A DNA stretch of 64,000 nucleotides from Astragalus membranaceus (taxonomy: Eukaryota; Streptophyta; Magnoliopsida; Fabales; Fabaceae). Below, one piece after another: positions 11,601 to 23,600 of the stretch. A program made the position numbers and the translations under genes. The notes beneath the pieces were generated by a model. It searched no databases and was not told the DNA's origin. It worked only from the letters and a program-made list of their open reading frames with translations. Each line of letters starts with the position of its first letter. The stretch's first letter is position 1. Where the stretch lies: assembly GCA_039519185.1 (NCBI GenBank), contig CM076854.1:159490666-159554665 (forward strand), in the 5' to 3' direction.

Positions 11601-13790
11601 AGTGCCTTGGTAAATAGAAGATTATCATTAACCAGAACCTATCTAATTGAATTCAAAATCCTTGAAAGAATTGAACCAGAGTGTTTCAGTCCATTGCATA
11701 TTATATTTATAATAACAAAACATATCAGAATTGACAGCAGGACTATGACTTGAAAGCTATCAAAATCAGAACTTTTTCAACCTACAGTTGAGTTTAAGAA
11801 AAGGTGACTGGGGAAATGCAATACAGTAGCAAATAAGCAAGTTGAGCAAAAGGAAATGGGAATGGGAGTCCGGAGTTGTTTATAACATAATTTCATTAAA
11901 GATAACTTCCATACCCATGTCATGCAAAGTGGATACCCATCCCTCATCATGGGAATAGTAATTAGAAAAAACACGGGAATATGATATTTTCAAATTTACT
12001 TCCCCAATAATAGCTTTAAAAACCTTGAAATAAACACACCCTGAAGTTAGAACGATGAGGCAAAACTTACCAAGGTGAAAATTCACCACCAGATTGCTTC
12101 TCTATGTTTTCTATCTCCCACACCTTCAGGGTAAGATCATCACTGCCATAAGGGATTGGAGTCAAAATGCCACAGCAGTTAAAGAAAATATCAAAAATAA
12201 TCCCATGTATGAACAAGAACAATATTTCACATACCTACAGGTAACCATTTTGTCTCCCCTAGCATTGAAGGAGAGAGCCCAAACAGTAGAAGTATGACCA
12301 CTGACAAATAACATAATTGTGAACAAATCAGCATTTAGATTAGTTTCAAAAATTGGCCATCCTACATAAACTAGTGGAAAGAATCATGTCTAAAAAAGGA
12401 CAGAAGGAAGCTGTAAAATCTGGTTCGATGGGAGATGTCAAGAAGTAGTACTTATTGGATTCTCCAAGAGTTTGAACACACTGCCAATCATCACCGTCTT
12501 CTTCATCTGCCCAAACCTGGAATAAAATTGATAGCATTATAATGTTATCAGGCTGTTCAATGAATCACATTCATTCACAAAAGTAGTAAATGTAATGTTA
12601 AAGTAACAGAGGATATGAAATCCCAGGCACAAAACAAGTGTGCCTTAAGTTCAGTTAGCAATCAGTTAGAATGCAAACTTAACTGATTCCCACATCAACT
12701 AACCTACTAACTACATTCTCTGGAAGAGCCTTTTCTAAAATTTACATTACCTTGACACTGTTATCATAGCTACATGAAAATAATATATCCTCTGTGGGAT
12801 GCCACTTCACCATTTTCACATCCTGGGTATGTCCTTGCAGCACTGACACACAATCAAAGCTATTGCCTGCCACCACTTCCCATATCCAAACAGACTTATC
12901 TCTACTACAAGTTGCAAGCAAATTGCCAGCTGCATTCCATGACACACTCTTTATTTCATTTTCATGTCCCTGTCCTCAAATTTTATCGTATACCACAAAG
13001 CGAGTTAATGGAAATAGACAAATGAAAAACCAATGATCGAAGTATAGAAACATCCAGATGGCAAAAAGAAAAGAACAATATAGGATTCATGGCTCATCAA
13101 TAGCATACCTCCAAAGTAGACACACACTCAAAATCACCCCCAACATTTTCCCATATGGCAGTGGTAGCATCAAAACTTGCAGTAGCCAACAATTTCCCAG
13201 ACGGCGACCAAGCACAAGATCGAACAGTTCGAGTGTGTGTTTCATCCAAAACCGCCTAAATTCCATTGTCAAACTTATATATCATTAAAAAAGCACCAGT
13301 ATGCAACTTCAGTTGTGATATACACCAGCCAAGTATCTATTTGTTTATGGAATTGTTCACATTTGAGGTAGCTAAAATTGATTGATTTATATAGCATTAT
13401 AGATGTTTAATAAAAATAATAATTTTTCAAATTCAATTCTACAATGATCTCAAGACAAGTGAACTTTTTTCCCAGATTCTAGAGGTATGACATATCAATC
13501 AATATTTAGTTATTTACAACTGAAAAGTGATTCTATTCTACAATACAAATAAAAACAATTATGATAAATAAATAAATAAATAATGGTGTTGAAATTTAGA
13601 GAGAGACCTTGCAGGAGAAGAGGGAAGTGGATAGGTTCTGTTCCCAGATTCGGACGGTTTTATCGCCGCTGCAAGAAGCGAAGACGAGAGGAATACCGTC
13701 GTGACCGGTAGCGGGGTTCCAATCCAAGCTCCAAACCCTATCGCTGTGACCTTCGAGTCTCTGAACCTCTTTCAAATCAAAGTTCTCCAT
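8623..13790 (-). CDS. CIAO1: Cytosolic iron-sulfur assembly WD40 protein CIAO1/CIA1
   Basis: CIAO1 is a seven-bladed WD40 propeller of the cytosolic targeting complex (with CIA2/MIP18 and MMS19) that delivers Fe-S clusters to cytosolic and nuclear apoproteins. Ten exons in coding order: 13608-13790, 13109-13255, 12751-12969, 12452-12516, 12235-12300, 12071-12142, 11437-11499, 10379-10448, 9124-9207, 8623-8691. All GT-AG joins keep frame and give 345 residues, the usual family length. WD repeats are clear: LEGHSDRVWSLDWNP, DKTVRIWEQ, RTVRSCAWSPSGKLLATAS, GHENEIKSVSWN, DKSVWIWEV, GHTQDVKMVKWHP, SYDNSVK, DDLTLKVWE, ASDDGTIKVW. ATG 13790 begins MENFDLKEVQRLEGH; an in-frame upstream ATG at 13853 is less likely by homology. 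Intron 7 carries a MITE. Confidence 0.95.
10998..11384. mobile_element. Mutator-type MITE (GGCTTAAA family) in CIAO1 intron 7
   Basis: A 387-bp element begins GGCTTAAACATATATTTC and ends with the approximate reverse complement (TTAAGCC at the end). The ends are followed inward by the shared CCCTGCAAATATA-type motif. It is flanked by 9-bp target duplications ATGTCATGA (10989-10997) and ATGTCAAGA (11385-11393), one mismatch. Nine-base duplications are typical of Mutator-like elements. It is non-coding. Confidence 0.85.
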
Positions 13791-14083
13791 CGCTAAGCGA
13801 TTCGACTCAGCATACACACACAAACAAACTATCCTCACTTGTTTCTTCTTCACTTCAAATTCAATCAGGCAATCAGCAAACTATTTCCTACTTTCTCGGA
13901 AAAGCGGCTAACAGTTTCAGAGGGTATACCACGCGCCCGAGACAAGGGGAGATCTTTTCAAAACCGAGCAAAACAAAAAAAAAGTTGGAATGTGGCGTGT
14001 GCAAAACAGAAGAGTTTTTATTAGTTTTCTTTCTATTGTGCAAACAGAAGAAGAGACTGTCCATTTCTATTGTGCATTTGTAT
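13791..14083. promoter_or_regulatory. CIAO1 5' leader and proximal promoter region
   Basis: This lies upstream of CIAO1 on the minus strand and ends at the GGCTTAAA element, whose target duplication starts at 14084. No clear TATA box was found. The transposon therefore sits within about 300 bp of the CIAO1 start codon. Confidence 0.4.
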
Positions 14084-14092
14084 TTATTTTTA

Positions 14093-15448
14093 GGCTTAAA
14101 CATGTTTTAGGGTGCTTTTGAGCAAATTAAATCTTTCATCGGTGAAACACTAAAATTGATCATTGGATGTAGTATAAAAATTCATCAATGGTTGAGATTT
14201 AATATTGGTTGATTCAATCTTAACCATTCATAGCATTTTAAACAATATCCAATGGTCAATTTTAGTATTTCACCGGTGAGAGATTTGATTTGCTCTCTCA
14301 CTCTAGAAGCACCTCATGTTTTAAGCCTCGCAAATATAGCGTGTTTTGGTTTAAGCCCCTGCAAAAAAATAAATTAGTAAAAAGCCCCTGGAAAAGCAAT
14401 TTTTTGAAATAGGCCTTTCTGTTAGCCTATGTGGCTAAAAGAAATCTGACAAGTCATTTATTTTTCTTTTCAAATTTTTTTTTATGTTGAACTGCCAAAT
14501 CATTGTTTTTTATTTTTTATTATTCTCCATTATTCTTTTTTTCTCCATCACCACCTCTTCTCAACAAACCTCTTTCTTTTTCCATGGAAGTCTCTACAAT
14601 TACAGTTCTTGTCTCCCTCTCTCTCCGTGCTTCATCTCCCTCTATCTTTCTCTCAGATTTTATTCCAAAGCTTACATCTTTCCCCCAAACCCAGTTACCC
14701 CTAATCCCCAAATTGATTTCAAACCCAATTACACAAACCCAACAAACAGAATGAGAGATTCAGACCGATTTACCCAGATTCGGAAATCAAAATACAACAT
14801 TTTTTCATGGAACAAATTCGGAACGATCGATTTTCTGCAAATTCGTTGAACGTTGGAAGTAGCATAAATCTGATTTGCAATGTTGAGACAGCGAGGTTGA
14901 GACAGTGAGGTTGAAAAAGAGATTAAAGAGAAGGAAGAAAAATAACAAGATAAACACAAACCCAGCAAAGAGAACGATTTGTCAAATAATCACATAAAAT
15001 CAAATCTCGGTTTAAAGTTCAATAAAAATATGGGTTTGAAGTTCAATAAAAATAAAATAATCTGGGTTTAATTTGGGATTTGGGTTTAGGGTTTCCAAAC
15101 GTGGTTGAAGATGGAGAAGGTGGTGGTGAAGGAGGTTGAAGGTTGGAGGTTGAAGATGGAGGTTGAAGGTTGGAGGTTGAAGATGGAGAAGAATAAAAAT
15201 TAATTAAAATTAAAAATAATGACTTGGCATTACAAGTAAGCATTAAAAATAAATTAGAAAAAATAAATAAACGACAACTCAGACTTATGTTAGCCAACTC
15301 AGCGTTTTTGTAACGTTGGGTTAACAGAAGGGCTTATATCAAAACAGTGTATTTTGCAAGGGTTTTTTACTAATTTTTTTTTTTGCAGGGACTTAAACCA
15401 AAACACGTTATATTTGCAGGGGCTTGAAAGTTGAAACATATTTAAGCC
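14093..15448. mobile_element. Mutator-type non-autonomous element (GGCTTAAA family), 1.36 kb
   Basis: Long terminal inverted repeats: from GGCTTAAACATG inward (interrupted by a nested MITE), continuing with GCAAATATAGCGTGTTTTGG. The right end, read in reverse, has GGCTTAAATATG then GCAAATATAACGTGTTTTGG, followed by TAAGTCCCTGC. Flanks are TTATTTTTA (14084-14092) and TAATTTTTA (15449-15457), a 9-bp duplication with one mismatch. The interior (about 14480-15300) contains purine-rich GGTTGAAG-type repeats and no recognisable transposase. Confidence 0.85.
14110..14314. mobile_element. Nested 205-bp MITE with 9-bp target duplication
   Basis: Inserted in the left end of the larger GGCTTAAA element. 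Target duplications are identical: CATGTTTTA at 14101-14109 and 14315-14323. The inverted repeats begin GGGTGCTTTTGAG and, on the reverse, AGGTGCTTCTAGAG, and both contain GGTGAAA-ACTAAAATTGA. Removing it and one duplication restores the outer element's terminal repeat. Another Mutator-type family. Confidence 0.88.
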
Positions 15449-15862
15449 TAATTTTTATTATGATTAATAAGAGTTTCGACCCTATTTAGTTCTAAAACCT
15501 TGAGGTAAAAGGTTTATGAGGGTAGCCTTTTATATACTCTTCATTTTATTTATTATTAGGTTAGATTATATGATGCGAGACTTCTCACACTTAGATACCC
15601 AATAGTGAGTTGAGTTATGCCCATTTTGAAGGTCTTTGTTTTGATCAGACCCATTTTAAAGGTCTAGTTTAACCTTAATGAAAATTTGACAAGGACCAAG
15701 AGTCTCTTTAAAAGCATACTTGGCTATTTTTTTTTATGAGAATTTACAAAATTTGAGTATAGACTTTTGTAAATAAGTTGATAAGCTAAAGGTACTTCAA
15801 GTGAAAATCTCAATTTAGAGAATATTTTTCTAAAGAAAATATGAATAGTTAATATGCTAAAT
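15449..15862. other. Spacer between MULE element and LINE
   Basis: AT-rich, non-coding sequence with no recognised structure. Confidence 0.5.
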
Positions 15863-15872
15863 ATATATTTTT

Positions 15873-16677
15873 TTGACGGAAACCAAATCACTTCATTTCA
15901 TTATAAAGAGTATCACGAATACAGGTTGGAATGTAATCAAAAATATGAGAACAAACAAAAAATATTGATGCTCTCGCAAGAGAATAATGAGCAACAACAT
16001 TGGCTTGTCTCCGAACAAAACTACATCTATACTTTTGATGAATAGATAAAATAGACTTGCAACTACTAATGATAGAGCCTATTTCCGTTGCCATGAGATG
16101 GTTTCCGTTGATGCCATTAACCATTGGAAGACAATCCAGTTCAATGGTAGCTCGCTGGACTCCTTGCTCAATGAGCCACTTGAGAGCCTCATACACACCT
16201 GTTGCTTCAGCTTTTTGGGGGGCTGGAATGCCATTAAACTTCATGGTTTTTGCTGCCACAAAGTCGCCCTTATCGTCCCTAACACAAAGACCCAAGCCAA
16301 ACATAGCTTCTGGTTCAAAATTTGCCGCGTCGGCATTACATTTCAGCTTTCCAATCGCTGGCTTCGACCATGCGACATGGCTGGGAATTGAACGATCACG
16401 TGTAACATTAACGCCCACATTGCGGACCGCCTCCCAGTCATACAAGACGTCCATAGCTATTCTGGTCGAGACACTAACTGGCCGGTCAACCTGTTCCAAA
16501 ACTCGATCATTGCGACGCTTCCAAATACTCCAAAACTGCATAGCCATAGACTTCGCTTGGTGTGTACCTCCACAAGAGAGCATCGCAGAGAGCACCACAT
16601 TAAACCCAACACCAGGCTGCAACTTCTCGCTAACGACGTTCCAGAGACCAACATGTCGCCAAACCTCCTCCGCCTTC
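15873..16677 (-). mobile_element. 5'-truncated LINE, 3' part (RNase H domain)
   Basis: This is the 3' half of an L1-type LINE read on the minus strand, ending in an A run (T run 15868-15874 on +). It encodes an RNase H-like (RVT_3) domain: CNADAANFEPEAMFG, KAEATGVYEALKWLI and IELDCLPMVNGI hold the acidic positions. The frame at 16622-15888 is open. It is cut at 16677 by the Tat retrotransposon and continues at 30361. A ~21-bp target duplication flanks the whole LINE: 15852-15872 and 31056-31076 (ATATGCTAAA then T/C and ATATATTTTT). Total length is only about 1.5 kb, so the endonuclease and most of the RT were never inserted. Confidence 0.85.
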
Positions 16678-17665
16678 TGTTAGCCTACATTTTCGATAGG
16701 CTGAATTAAATGCAGTCAATAATGTTGACTTGTTGTTTTAAAGAAGAAATGTTGATATTCGACATTGAGAAAGGTATTGTGAAGAGTAATTTCGACTATG
16801 CCTAAAGCTTATTGAAACTGAGAGTTCAAAGAACAAAGTTTTTGACGAGAAAGACGTTAAAGAGTTTAGTCGAAGACAGGACAGTGTTGTTGTCGAAAGT
16901 ACGGGCATTTACATGTCAACAAGGTTTGACTAGTTGCATTCAGGAAGAAGGCTTGATATTTCGACAACAAGAAGCTGTGTACAGGGAGAATCAGCATAAC
17001 AAATAACTTAGCGGAAATTGGAAAGCTGAAGTTAGTAGTTTCGACAGAAGGTTGAACAGCATTAAGATAACAGGTTAAATCAAAGATTGCTGGTAGAAAA
17101 GGACAGCAGTGATGTGGTCGAAAGATGTAGCGGTTGTCTAATTTTATCTAGTCGAAATAGCAGTTGTTTTTAGAAAAATCGCTAAGCGGTTATTGTTTTT
17201 CTTTTATTATAAATAGGAGTTTTTCTTGTAGAGAGAGAGGTCGCACAATTCATTTCTACATAAACTTCTGCAAAACTCTTACTTCCGCATCAGAGAAAAC
17301 AGAGTCAAAGGAATTCAATGTATGAATCTGCGTACCAGCCTTTAAATTCAGCAATGTATTTATCATTCCTTTAAAGATTTCTGCAGTTTATTTGCTTTCC
17401 TTTACGAATTCCTACATTTTACTGTTTTCAATCTTCTTTTCTTTATCTACATTTCCTGCATTTTCCTGCACTTCACTACATTTCTGCATTTCTTCTTAAA
17501 TACATGTGTTTCTTCATTGTTTTACTCCATTAAAACAGTTATCATCATAAACATCAATAATTTTAATAAAACTTTAATTCACAAATATTCTGAGATGTTT
17601 CTAGTTGATCTTGCAAGCAACACACACGTGTAACTAGCGGTGTTTACCAAAAATCACGGTAAACA
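16678..17665 (+). repeat. 5' LTR of the Tat element
   Basis: It starts TGTTAGCC and ends GGTAAACA. A TATA box, TATAAATA, is at 17208-17215, followed by a CT-rich and T-rich R/U5 part. The first ~490 bp (U3) contain nine TCGA sites, mostly as GTCGAAA or TTTCGAC. Confidence 0.95.
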
Positions 17666-17667
17666 AA

Positions 17668-17690
17668 TTGGCACGCCCGGTGGGACGTTT
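17668..17690 (+). promoter_or_regulatory. Primer binding site of the Tat element
   Basis: Two bases after the LTR comes TTGGCACGCCCGGTGGGAC. TGG followed by a GC-rich stretch is the expected complement of a tRNA 3' end. I could not assign the tRNA species. Confidence 0.6.
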
Positions 17691-17764
17691 GTGCTAATTA
17701 TTAAAAGTTTTACTAAATAATTCTAGGTTTTTATCAAACACAAAACCAGTAATTTACACTTTGC

Positions 17765-20160
17765 ATGCATTTAAGAAGTGGTAGGCATACTATTGAAATG
17801 CCACGCTCAAATATGAATGATGCTTCTACATCAAACGCTCATTCTCAAGCGTCAGTTAACAATACAAACGCTGCAAATATGTCAGGAGTAATGCTCCTGC
17901 ATCTTCTCCAACCATTACAGGAGTAACCGCTCCAGGAGTAACCGCTCCGATTCCTTCTCCGACAATTATGGGTGTAACTGCAACAACTGCTCCTACTATT
18001 AACCCTTTGTCGAATATGGTCCCTGTATCATCTAATTTAAATCCGACTATGCCCTTTATGGCAAACTCCGTGATGGGGAATATGCCATTCAATTTCATGA
18101 ATGGTCGAAATTACCCATATGGCATGCCAACAGCCATGATGGCAGGGCTTCAAACAAATGCATCTACGTATGCAGAAAACTTAGCCTCAAGTTTTTCACC
18201 TATAAATAACTCCCCAGAAAATATTTATAGTCGAAATCCATAGCCTTCGATAACTACTTCGTCTTTGTTGGCATTAAGGCAACAGATGGATGACAGTAAT
18301 CACGATATGGTTAATATGCTAACACAACAAATTGGTACAGTGTTTAACCCATTAATTCGGAACACAAATGACAGTTACCAAATGTTAGCCACACAAATGG
18401 GTCGAATTGCTGATTTCTTTGGCACTCCACCAGCGCACAACCAGCGAATTCCCCAAGTCCAAAATGTTAGGCCTGTAGAATTACCTGTCGAAAGGCCCAA
18501 CTATACAATTCCTGTTGATCAAAGACAAATAATGGCTATCGAAGAACCTGTGCCTGAAATGGTATTAGTTAATAGAAACCAAGATGTTGACGAAGTAATA
18601 AGACATGTTCAGCAAAACAACTTTGGTAATCAAAATAATTTGGCAAATCTTGTCGAAACAATTTTAGCCCAAAATGGTCTTAACTTATAGACCTAATTTT
18701 GTGTCTCCCCTATCGGAATATGTGATACAAACAGATTTGCCTAGGGGATGGAAAATCCCTAAGTTCACAAAATTTGCTGGAGAAACCAGCGAATCCACTG
18801 TCGAACATATTGCGTGATATCTGACTGAGGCTGGTGACATAGCGCAAAATGAGAATTTAAGAATGAAATATTTCCCAAATTCTTTAACAAAAAATGCATT
18901 CACATGGTTCACTACATTACCCCCACATTCCATGTTTAATTGGAATCAATTGGAAAAAGCGTTTCATGAACAATTCTACATGGGCCAATGTAAGATTAGC
19001 CTTAAAGAATTGGCAAGTGTTCGACGCAAAATGCCAAAATCTATTGATGATTATCTCAATAGATTTAGACTTCTCAAAACTAGATGTTTTACTCAGATAC
19101 CCGAGCATGAGTTAGTCGAAATGGCTGCTGGTGGCCTAGATTATTCTATTAGGAAAAAGTTAGACACTTTACACCTGAGAGACATGGCTCAATTGGCTGA
19201 CAGAGTTCGACAAGTCGAACGGCTTAAAGATGAGAAGGCGAGAACTAATCGATTTAATAAAAAAGAAAAGGTTGCTTATGTTAATACTAACGATAGTGAC
19301 CAAGACTTCGACATATCATATGAAGAAGTCGAAGAAGAGGTTAATATGGCAGAATTAAAGCCCGGACCTCCTTATACTTGTAAATTATTGAGGCCTTCTG
19401 ATGGGAAAAATCCTGTCGAACCAAAAAATGATAAGTATATTGCAAAAACATATACCTTCGACGTCACAAAGTGTGACCAAATATTTGATTTGTTGGTTTC
19501 CGATGGCCAGATTTTAGTGCCTAAAGGCCTAAAAATACCACCATTAGAACAACAAAAGAAAAGAGGATATTGCAAATATCATAATTTTCTAGGCCATAAC
19601 ACTTCTCGATGTGTTCTTTTCAGGGACTTGGTTCAGAAAGCATTAAATGAAGGGAGACTCAAGTTTGATGATAAGTCAAAACCTTCAATGCAAATCGACA
19701 GCAATCATTTACCAACTGCAGAAACAAATTATACTGAAATTGATATTTTCGTTGTCGAAGCTAGTCAAGACACTGCTGGAAACACCAGTATATCGAAAAG
19801 TGCTGAAAGGGCTGAAACAATGGTCAAAATGGTCACTAAAGACCAACATGAAGATCATATGCAGGTGGTGTATCCAAAAGCTGAAGAGGAATAGATTGAT
19901 TTCCTCAATAGATGCAAAATCAACAATACTGAAGTAATGCTGTGCCCTAGATGCAGTTCGGTATTTGATAAGGAGGCTGCAAAAAGCCTTGAACATTCTA
20001 CTCATCAACAGAAGAGAAAGAATGCATGGGTTGATAATAGGCCAAAATTCAGTTTTAATCAAAGAGGCATCCCCTTCAAAGTGACACCTCCAACTCATAA
20101 GGGGCGAAAACATTTGTGCCACCCACAAAATCACCTGTCGAAAGATGGGTGCATTCAGGA
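17765..20160 (+). pseudogene. Tat element gag, disrupted
   Basis: Gag forms the retroelement particle and binds its RNA. A start at 17765 opens a Ser/Asn-rich head. The frame shifts near 17887 and has a TAG at 18241 and another shift near 18690. The central retrotransposon-gag domain is clear from about 18690 to 19250 (FTWFTTLPPHSMFNW, FHEQFYMGQCKISL, RKMPKSIDDYLNRFR). It holds a TGA at 18815 where Arg is expected (CGA to TGA). A zinc-knuckle-like CKYHNFLGHNTSRC lies near 19570. A TAG at 19892 and a frame change precede the protease region. So several separate lesions make this copy non-functional. Confidence 0.85.
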
Positions 20161-21324
20161 GGAAAGGATGCAGGGTATCCTTTAAAGATGGTGCAGGGAA
20201 GCTCGAGTGCCATGATCCAGAATAAGACATATGATTCAAGCAAATATGTCTATAATAAAAATTACAAAGGGAAAAATCCCATGACCAAAACTCAATGGCG
20301 GAGACATCAACGCCAGATGAAATTTATTGCTGTTGAAAGAAGTGGAAATCCAGCCACCAACAATGGAAAGCAAATAGCCTCGTCTGTCGAAGTGCAAAGG
20401 AAGCCTGCTACTGAGAGGATTTTTCCTCCTCTTACGGTTGTCAAAGAAGGCCTCAACCCAGAAGGCCTTAACCTGGATGACGAAGAGATGGGATCTGACT
20501 TTTCAGACTCAGAGCCTGATTTCGACGTCATATGTGTCGTCTCAATACTTCCTATTGAGTTCGACGTGATATCGGAAGTCAACGAAGTCGAGCAAGATTT
20601 CGACCAAGATATGGCTAAGCATAAGCCAATTTGCTACTATGTACTCAACAATGGCTGCATGGAAGAACAAAGCGCGGTGTTTGAACACCCAAATGGAGGC
20701 ATGAAGTACTATTTAAAGCCTTTGTTTATTCAGGCCAAAGTTAATAATGTAGGTGTTAATAAGGTTCTCGTCGACGGAGGAGCTGCTGTGAATTTAATGC
20801 CTCAACACATGTTGGCAAAAATCGGTAAATCAGATACTGATCTGAGGCCACACAACACTGTTCTCACAAATTATGAGGGAAAATCTGGCTACTCTTTGGG
20901 AGTCATAGAGGTGGAATTGGTAGTGGGAAGTGTCAAGAGATTAACCATGTTTATGGTTATTCCTACCAAGGCCAATTTCAATTTGTTGCTTGGTCGAGAA
21001 TGGATCCACGGAGTTGGGGCAGTCCCTTCAACACTCCATCAGAGGATTTCCATCTGGAGAGAGGATGGCCTTGTCGAAAACGTGGAAGGGGACCAAAGCT
21101 ACTTCTTAGCTGAAGTCGACCATATCACCAAACATACTTTTGACAAACAATTGGCGAACATAGCGCCATGTACTCCCTCTGACACAGCATATGTCCCTCA
21201 GGACAATATATATGCTTCACTTGATCTACACCCTACTCACGGCTTTATTTGGGAGAGGGAAGTGATTGAAGAATCAACTCGTCCAAGAGGCTTCTGTAAA
21301 CCTACAGGATGGGACGGTCCATAG
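20116..21324 (+). pseudogene. Tat element aspartic protease region of pol
   Basis: Open frame of 402 codons, in frame with the following RT. The retropepsin active-site region reads VLVDGGAAVNLMP near 20767-20805 (Asp-Gly-Gly), followed by a flap-like stretch and FNLLLGREWI near 20980-21000. A TAG at 21322-21324 separates it from the RT frame; this could be a lesion or a site of translational control, which sequence alone cannot decide. Confidence 0.8.
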
Positions 21325-22986
21325 ATGTTGATGATGTCTACACCCAACATATGGGATAGAATTACGGCCTATGTGGCCGAAAATAAACAAAATGCGGCGT
21401 TAGAAGCCGAAATGGAACAAATGATGGTTAAACCAACCACAGAAGAGCCAATGATGGTTAATCAAACCACTGAAGTTAACAATGAAGTTAACCCGGAAGA
21501 TAATATGGTCGAAGGCCAAAGGCTTGACTGCGTCTATGATGACGAGCCTTTAGGTTTTGAAAAAGACCCAATGGGTTCGACCAAGAGGATTCAGGCTCAA
21601 GATCCTTTAGAGGAAGTTGATTTGGGAGATGGCTTCACAAAAAGGCCAACATTCATCAGTGCCAAAATTGACAGAGGATTGAGAGATCGAACCATTGAGC
21701 TTTTAAAAGAATACAAGGATTGCTTCGCCTGGGACTATAATGAAATATCTGGACTGCGTCGAGAAGTGGTTGAATTGAAGCTGCCCATTCGATCAGATAG
21801 AAAACCAGTGAAGCAAATACCAAGAAGATTTGCACCGCAGATTCTGTCGAAGATAAAAGAGGAAATCGAAAGACTACTCAAAAGCAACTTCATCAGAACT
21901 GTCGGGTATGTTGATTGGTTAGCTAACATTGTTCCTGTTATTAAGAAAAACGGAACATTAAGAGTCTGTATAGATTTTAGAGATCTAAATAATGCTACAC
22001 CCAAAGATCAATACCCTATGCCTGTGGCAGAAATGCTAATTGATTCGGCAGCAGGATTTGAATACCTCAGTATGTTAGATGGATACTCAGGGTACAATCA
22101 AATTTTTATTGCCGAAGAAGATGTGTCGAAAACAGCATTTCGATGCCCAGGAGCTTTAGGTGTTTATGAATGGGTAGTAATGCCTTTTGGTTTAAAAACT
22201 GCTGGTGCAACATACCAAAGAGCAATGAATTCTATGTTTCATGATTTTATTGAAAATTTTATGCAAGTATACATAGATGATATTGTTGTTAAATCTTCGA
22301 CAGAAAATGGTCATATAGACCATCTTCGACAGTCATTCGAAAGAATGAGAAAATATGGATTGAAAATGAATCCAATAAAATGTGCCTTCTGTGTACGTGC
22401 AGGTGACTTCTTGGGATTTGTGGTCCACAAAAAAGGCATTGAAATAAATCAAAACAAGACGAAAGCAATCATGGAAACGAAGGCTCCTTCGACCAAAAAA
22501 GAGCTCCAGTCATTATTAGGAAAGATCAATTTCCTAAGAAGGTTCATCTCAAACCTAAGTGGCAAAACTCAAGTTTTCTCGCCATTGCTTCGACTGAAGA
22601 AAGAAGACGTGTTCAAATGGGATCCAGAACATCAAAAGGCCTTCGGCAAGATTAAAGCTTATCTAGTTAAACCACCTATTTTGTTACCACCTATCAGAAA
22701 TAAGGTGATGAAATTGTATATAGCAGCATCAGAGCTAACAATAGGTAGTATGTTGGCACAAGAGGATGATAATGGTGTCGAAAGAGCCATATATTACCTT
22801 AGTAGAGTTTTAAATGATGCTGAAACTAGATATCATCCAACGGAGAAATTGTGCCTTTGTTTGTATTTCTCTTGTACTAAATTAAAGCAATATATAAAAC
22901 CAATTGATGTGTATGTTTATTCTCATTTTGATATTATTAAACATATGCTGTCGAAACCTATATTGCACAGTCAAATTGGTAAATAG
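21325..22986 (+). pseudogene. Tat element reverse transcriptase and first RNase H
   Basis: RT domain runs from about 21780 to 22440: NGTLRVCIDFRDLNNATP, MPFGLKTAGATYQRAM, and the catalytic YIDDIVV near 22273-22293 with both Asp present. The connected RNase H follows (LYIAASELTIGSMLAQ, ERAIYYLSRVL, DAETRYHPTEKLCL). A TAG at 22984 stops the frame, but coding continues in the same frame after it. Confidence 0.9.
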
Positions 22987-23600
22987 GCTTTAGCTCTTTC
23001 TGAATATTCATTAACGTATCAACCTTTGAAAGCTATCAAAGGGCAAATTGTTGTAGACTTTATTGTTGACCATTCATTGGTCGAAGTAACAATTAATCAT
23101 ATGAATATTCGACCTTGGACACTATATTTCGATGGGTCAAGCCATAAAAATGGTTCTTGAATTGGAATATTAATTATTTCGCCAACAAAAATACCAACGA
23201 AATATAAATTTAAAATTAAAGAACTTTGCTCTAATAATGAGGCCGAGTATGAAGCCTTAATAACAGGTTTAGAAGTTTTGCTAGAGCTGGGGGCAAAGTC
23301 CGTCGAAATTAGAGGTGACTCTGAATTAGTGGTGAAGCAATTAACTAAGGAGTACAAATGCATTAAAGAAAATTTAATCATATACTTCGTCACTGCCAAT
23401 GCTTTGTTGAAACGCTTCGATTATGTGAACATTGAGCATATACCTCGAATTGAAAATCACGAAGCAAATGACTTAGCACAAATTGCTTCAGGTTATAGAG
23501 TTTCTCCAACAAAACTTAGTGAATTAATAGAGATCAAGGAGAAATTAATTTCGACAGATTGTTCTGAAGATGAATTGTCAATGCCAAAACTTGGGGGGCA
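22987..23600 (+). pseudogene. Second (archaeal-type) RNase H domain of the Tat element
   Basis: Follows in frame after the 22984 TAG. It shows the RNase H pattern WTLYFDGSSHKNGS, CSNNEAEYEALITGL, IRGDSELVVKQL and RIENHEANDLAQIAS with Asp-Glu-Asp acidic residues. A TGA at 23158-23160 lies where Gly or Arg would be expected. A frameshift at the G run near 23592-23597 separates it from integrase. A second RNase H after the RT-linked one is diagnostic for Tat Ty3/Gypsy elements. Confidence 0.85.

Noticed and set aside
11880..11960. Minus-strand segment in CIAO1 intron 6 reading WVSTLHDMG, like the expected HLSTLTG exon
   Set aside because: No acceptor gives the right phase. The true exon is 11437-11499, where WRHLCTLSGYHERTIFSVHW reads through with correct GT-AG borders.
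15043..15297. Pro/Ser-repeat frame on the minus strand
   Set aside because: Product of GGTTGAAG-type repeats inside the non-autonomous Mutator-type element.
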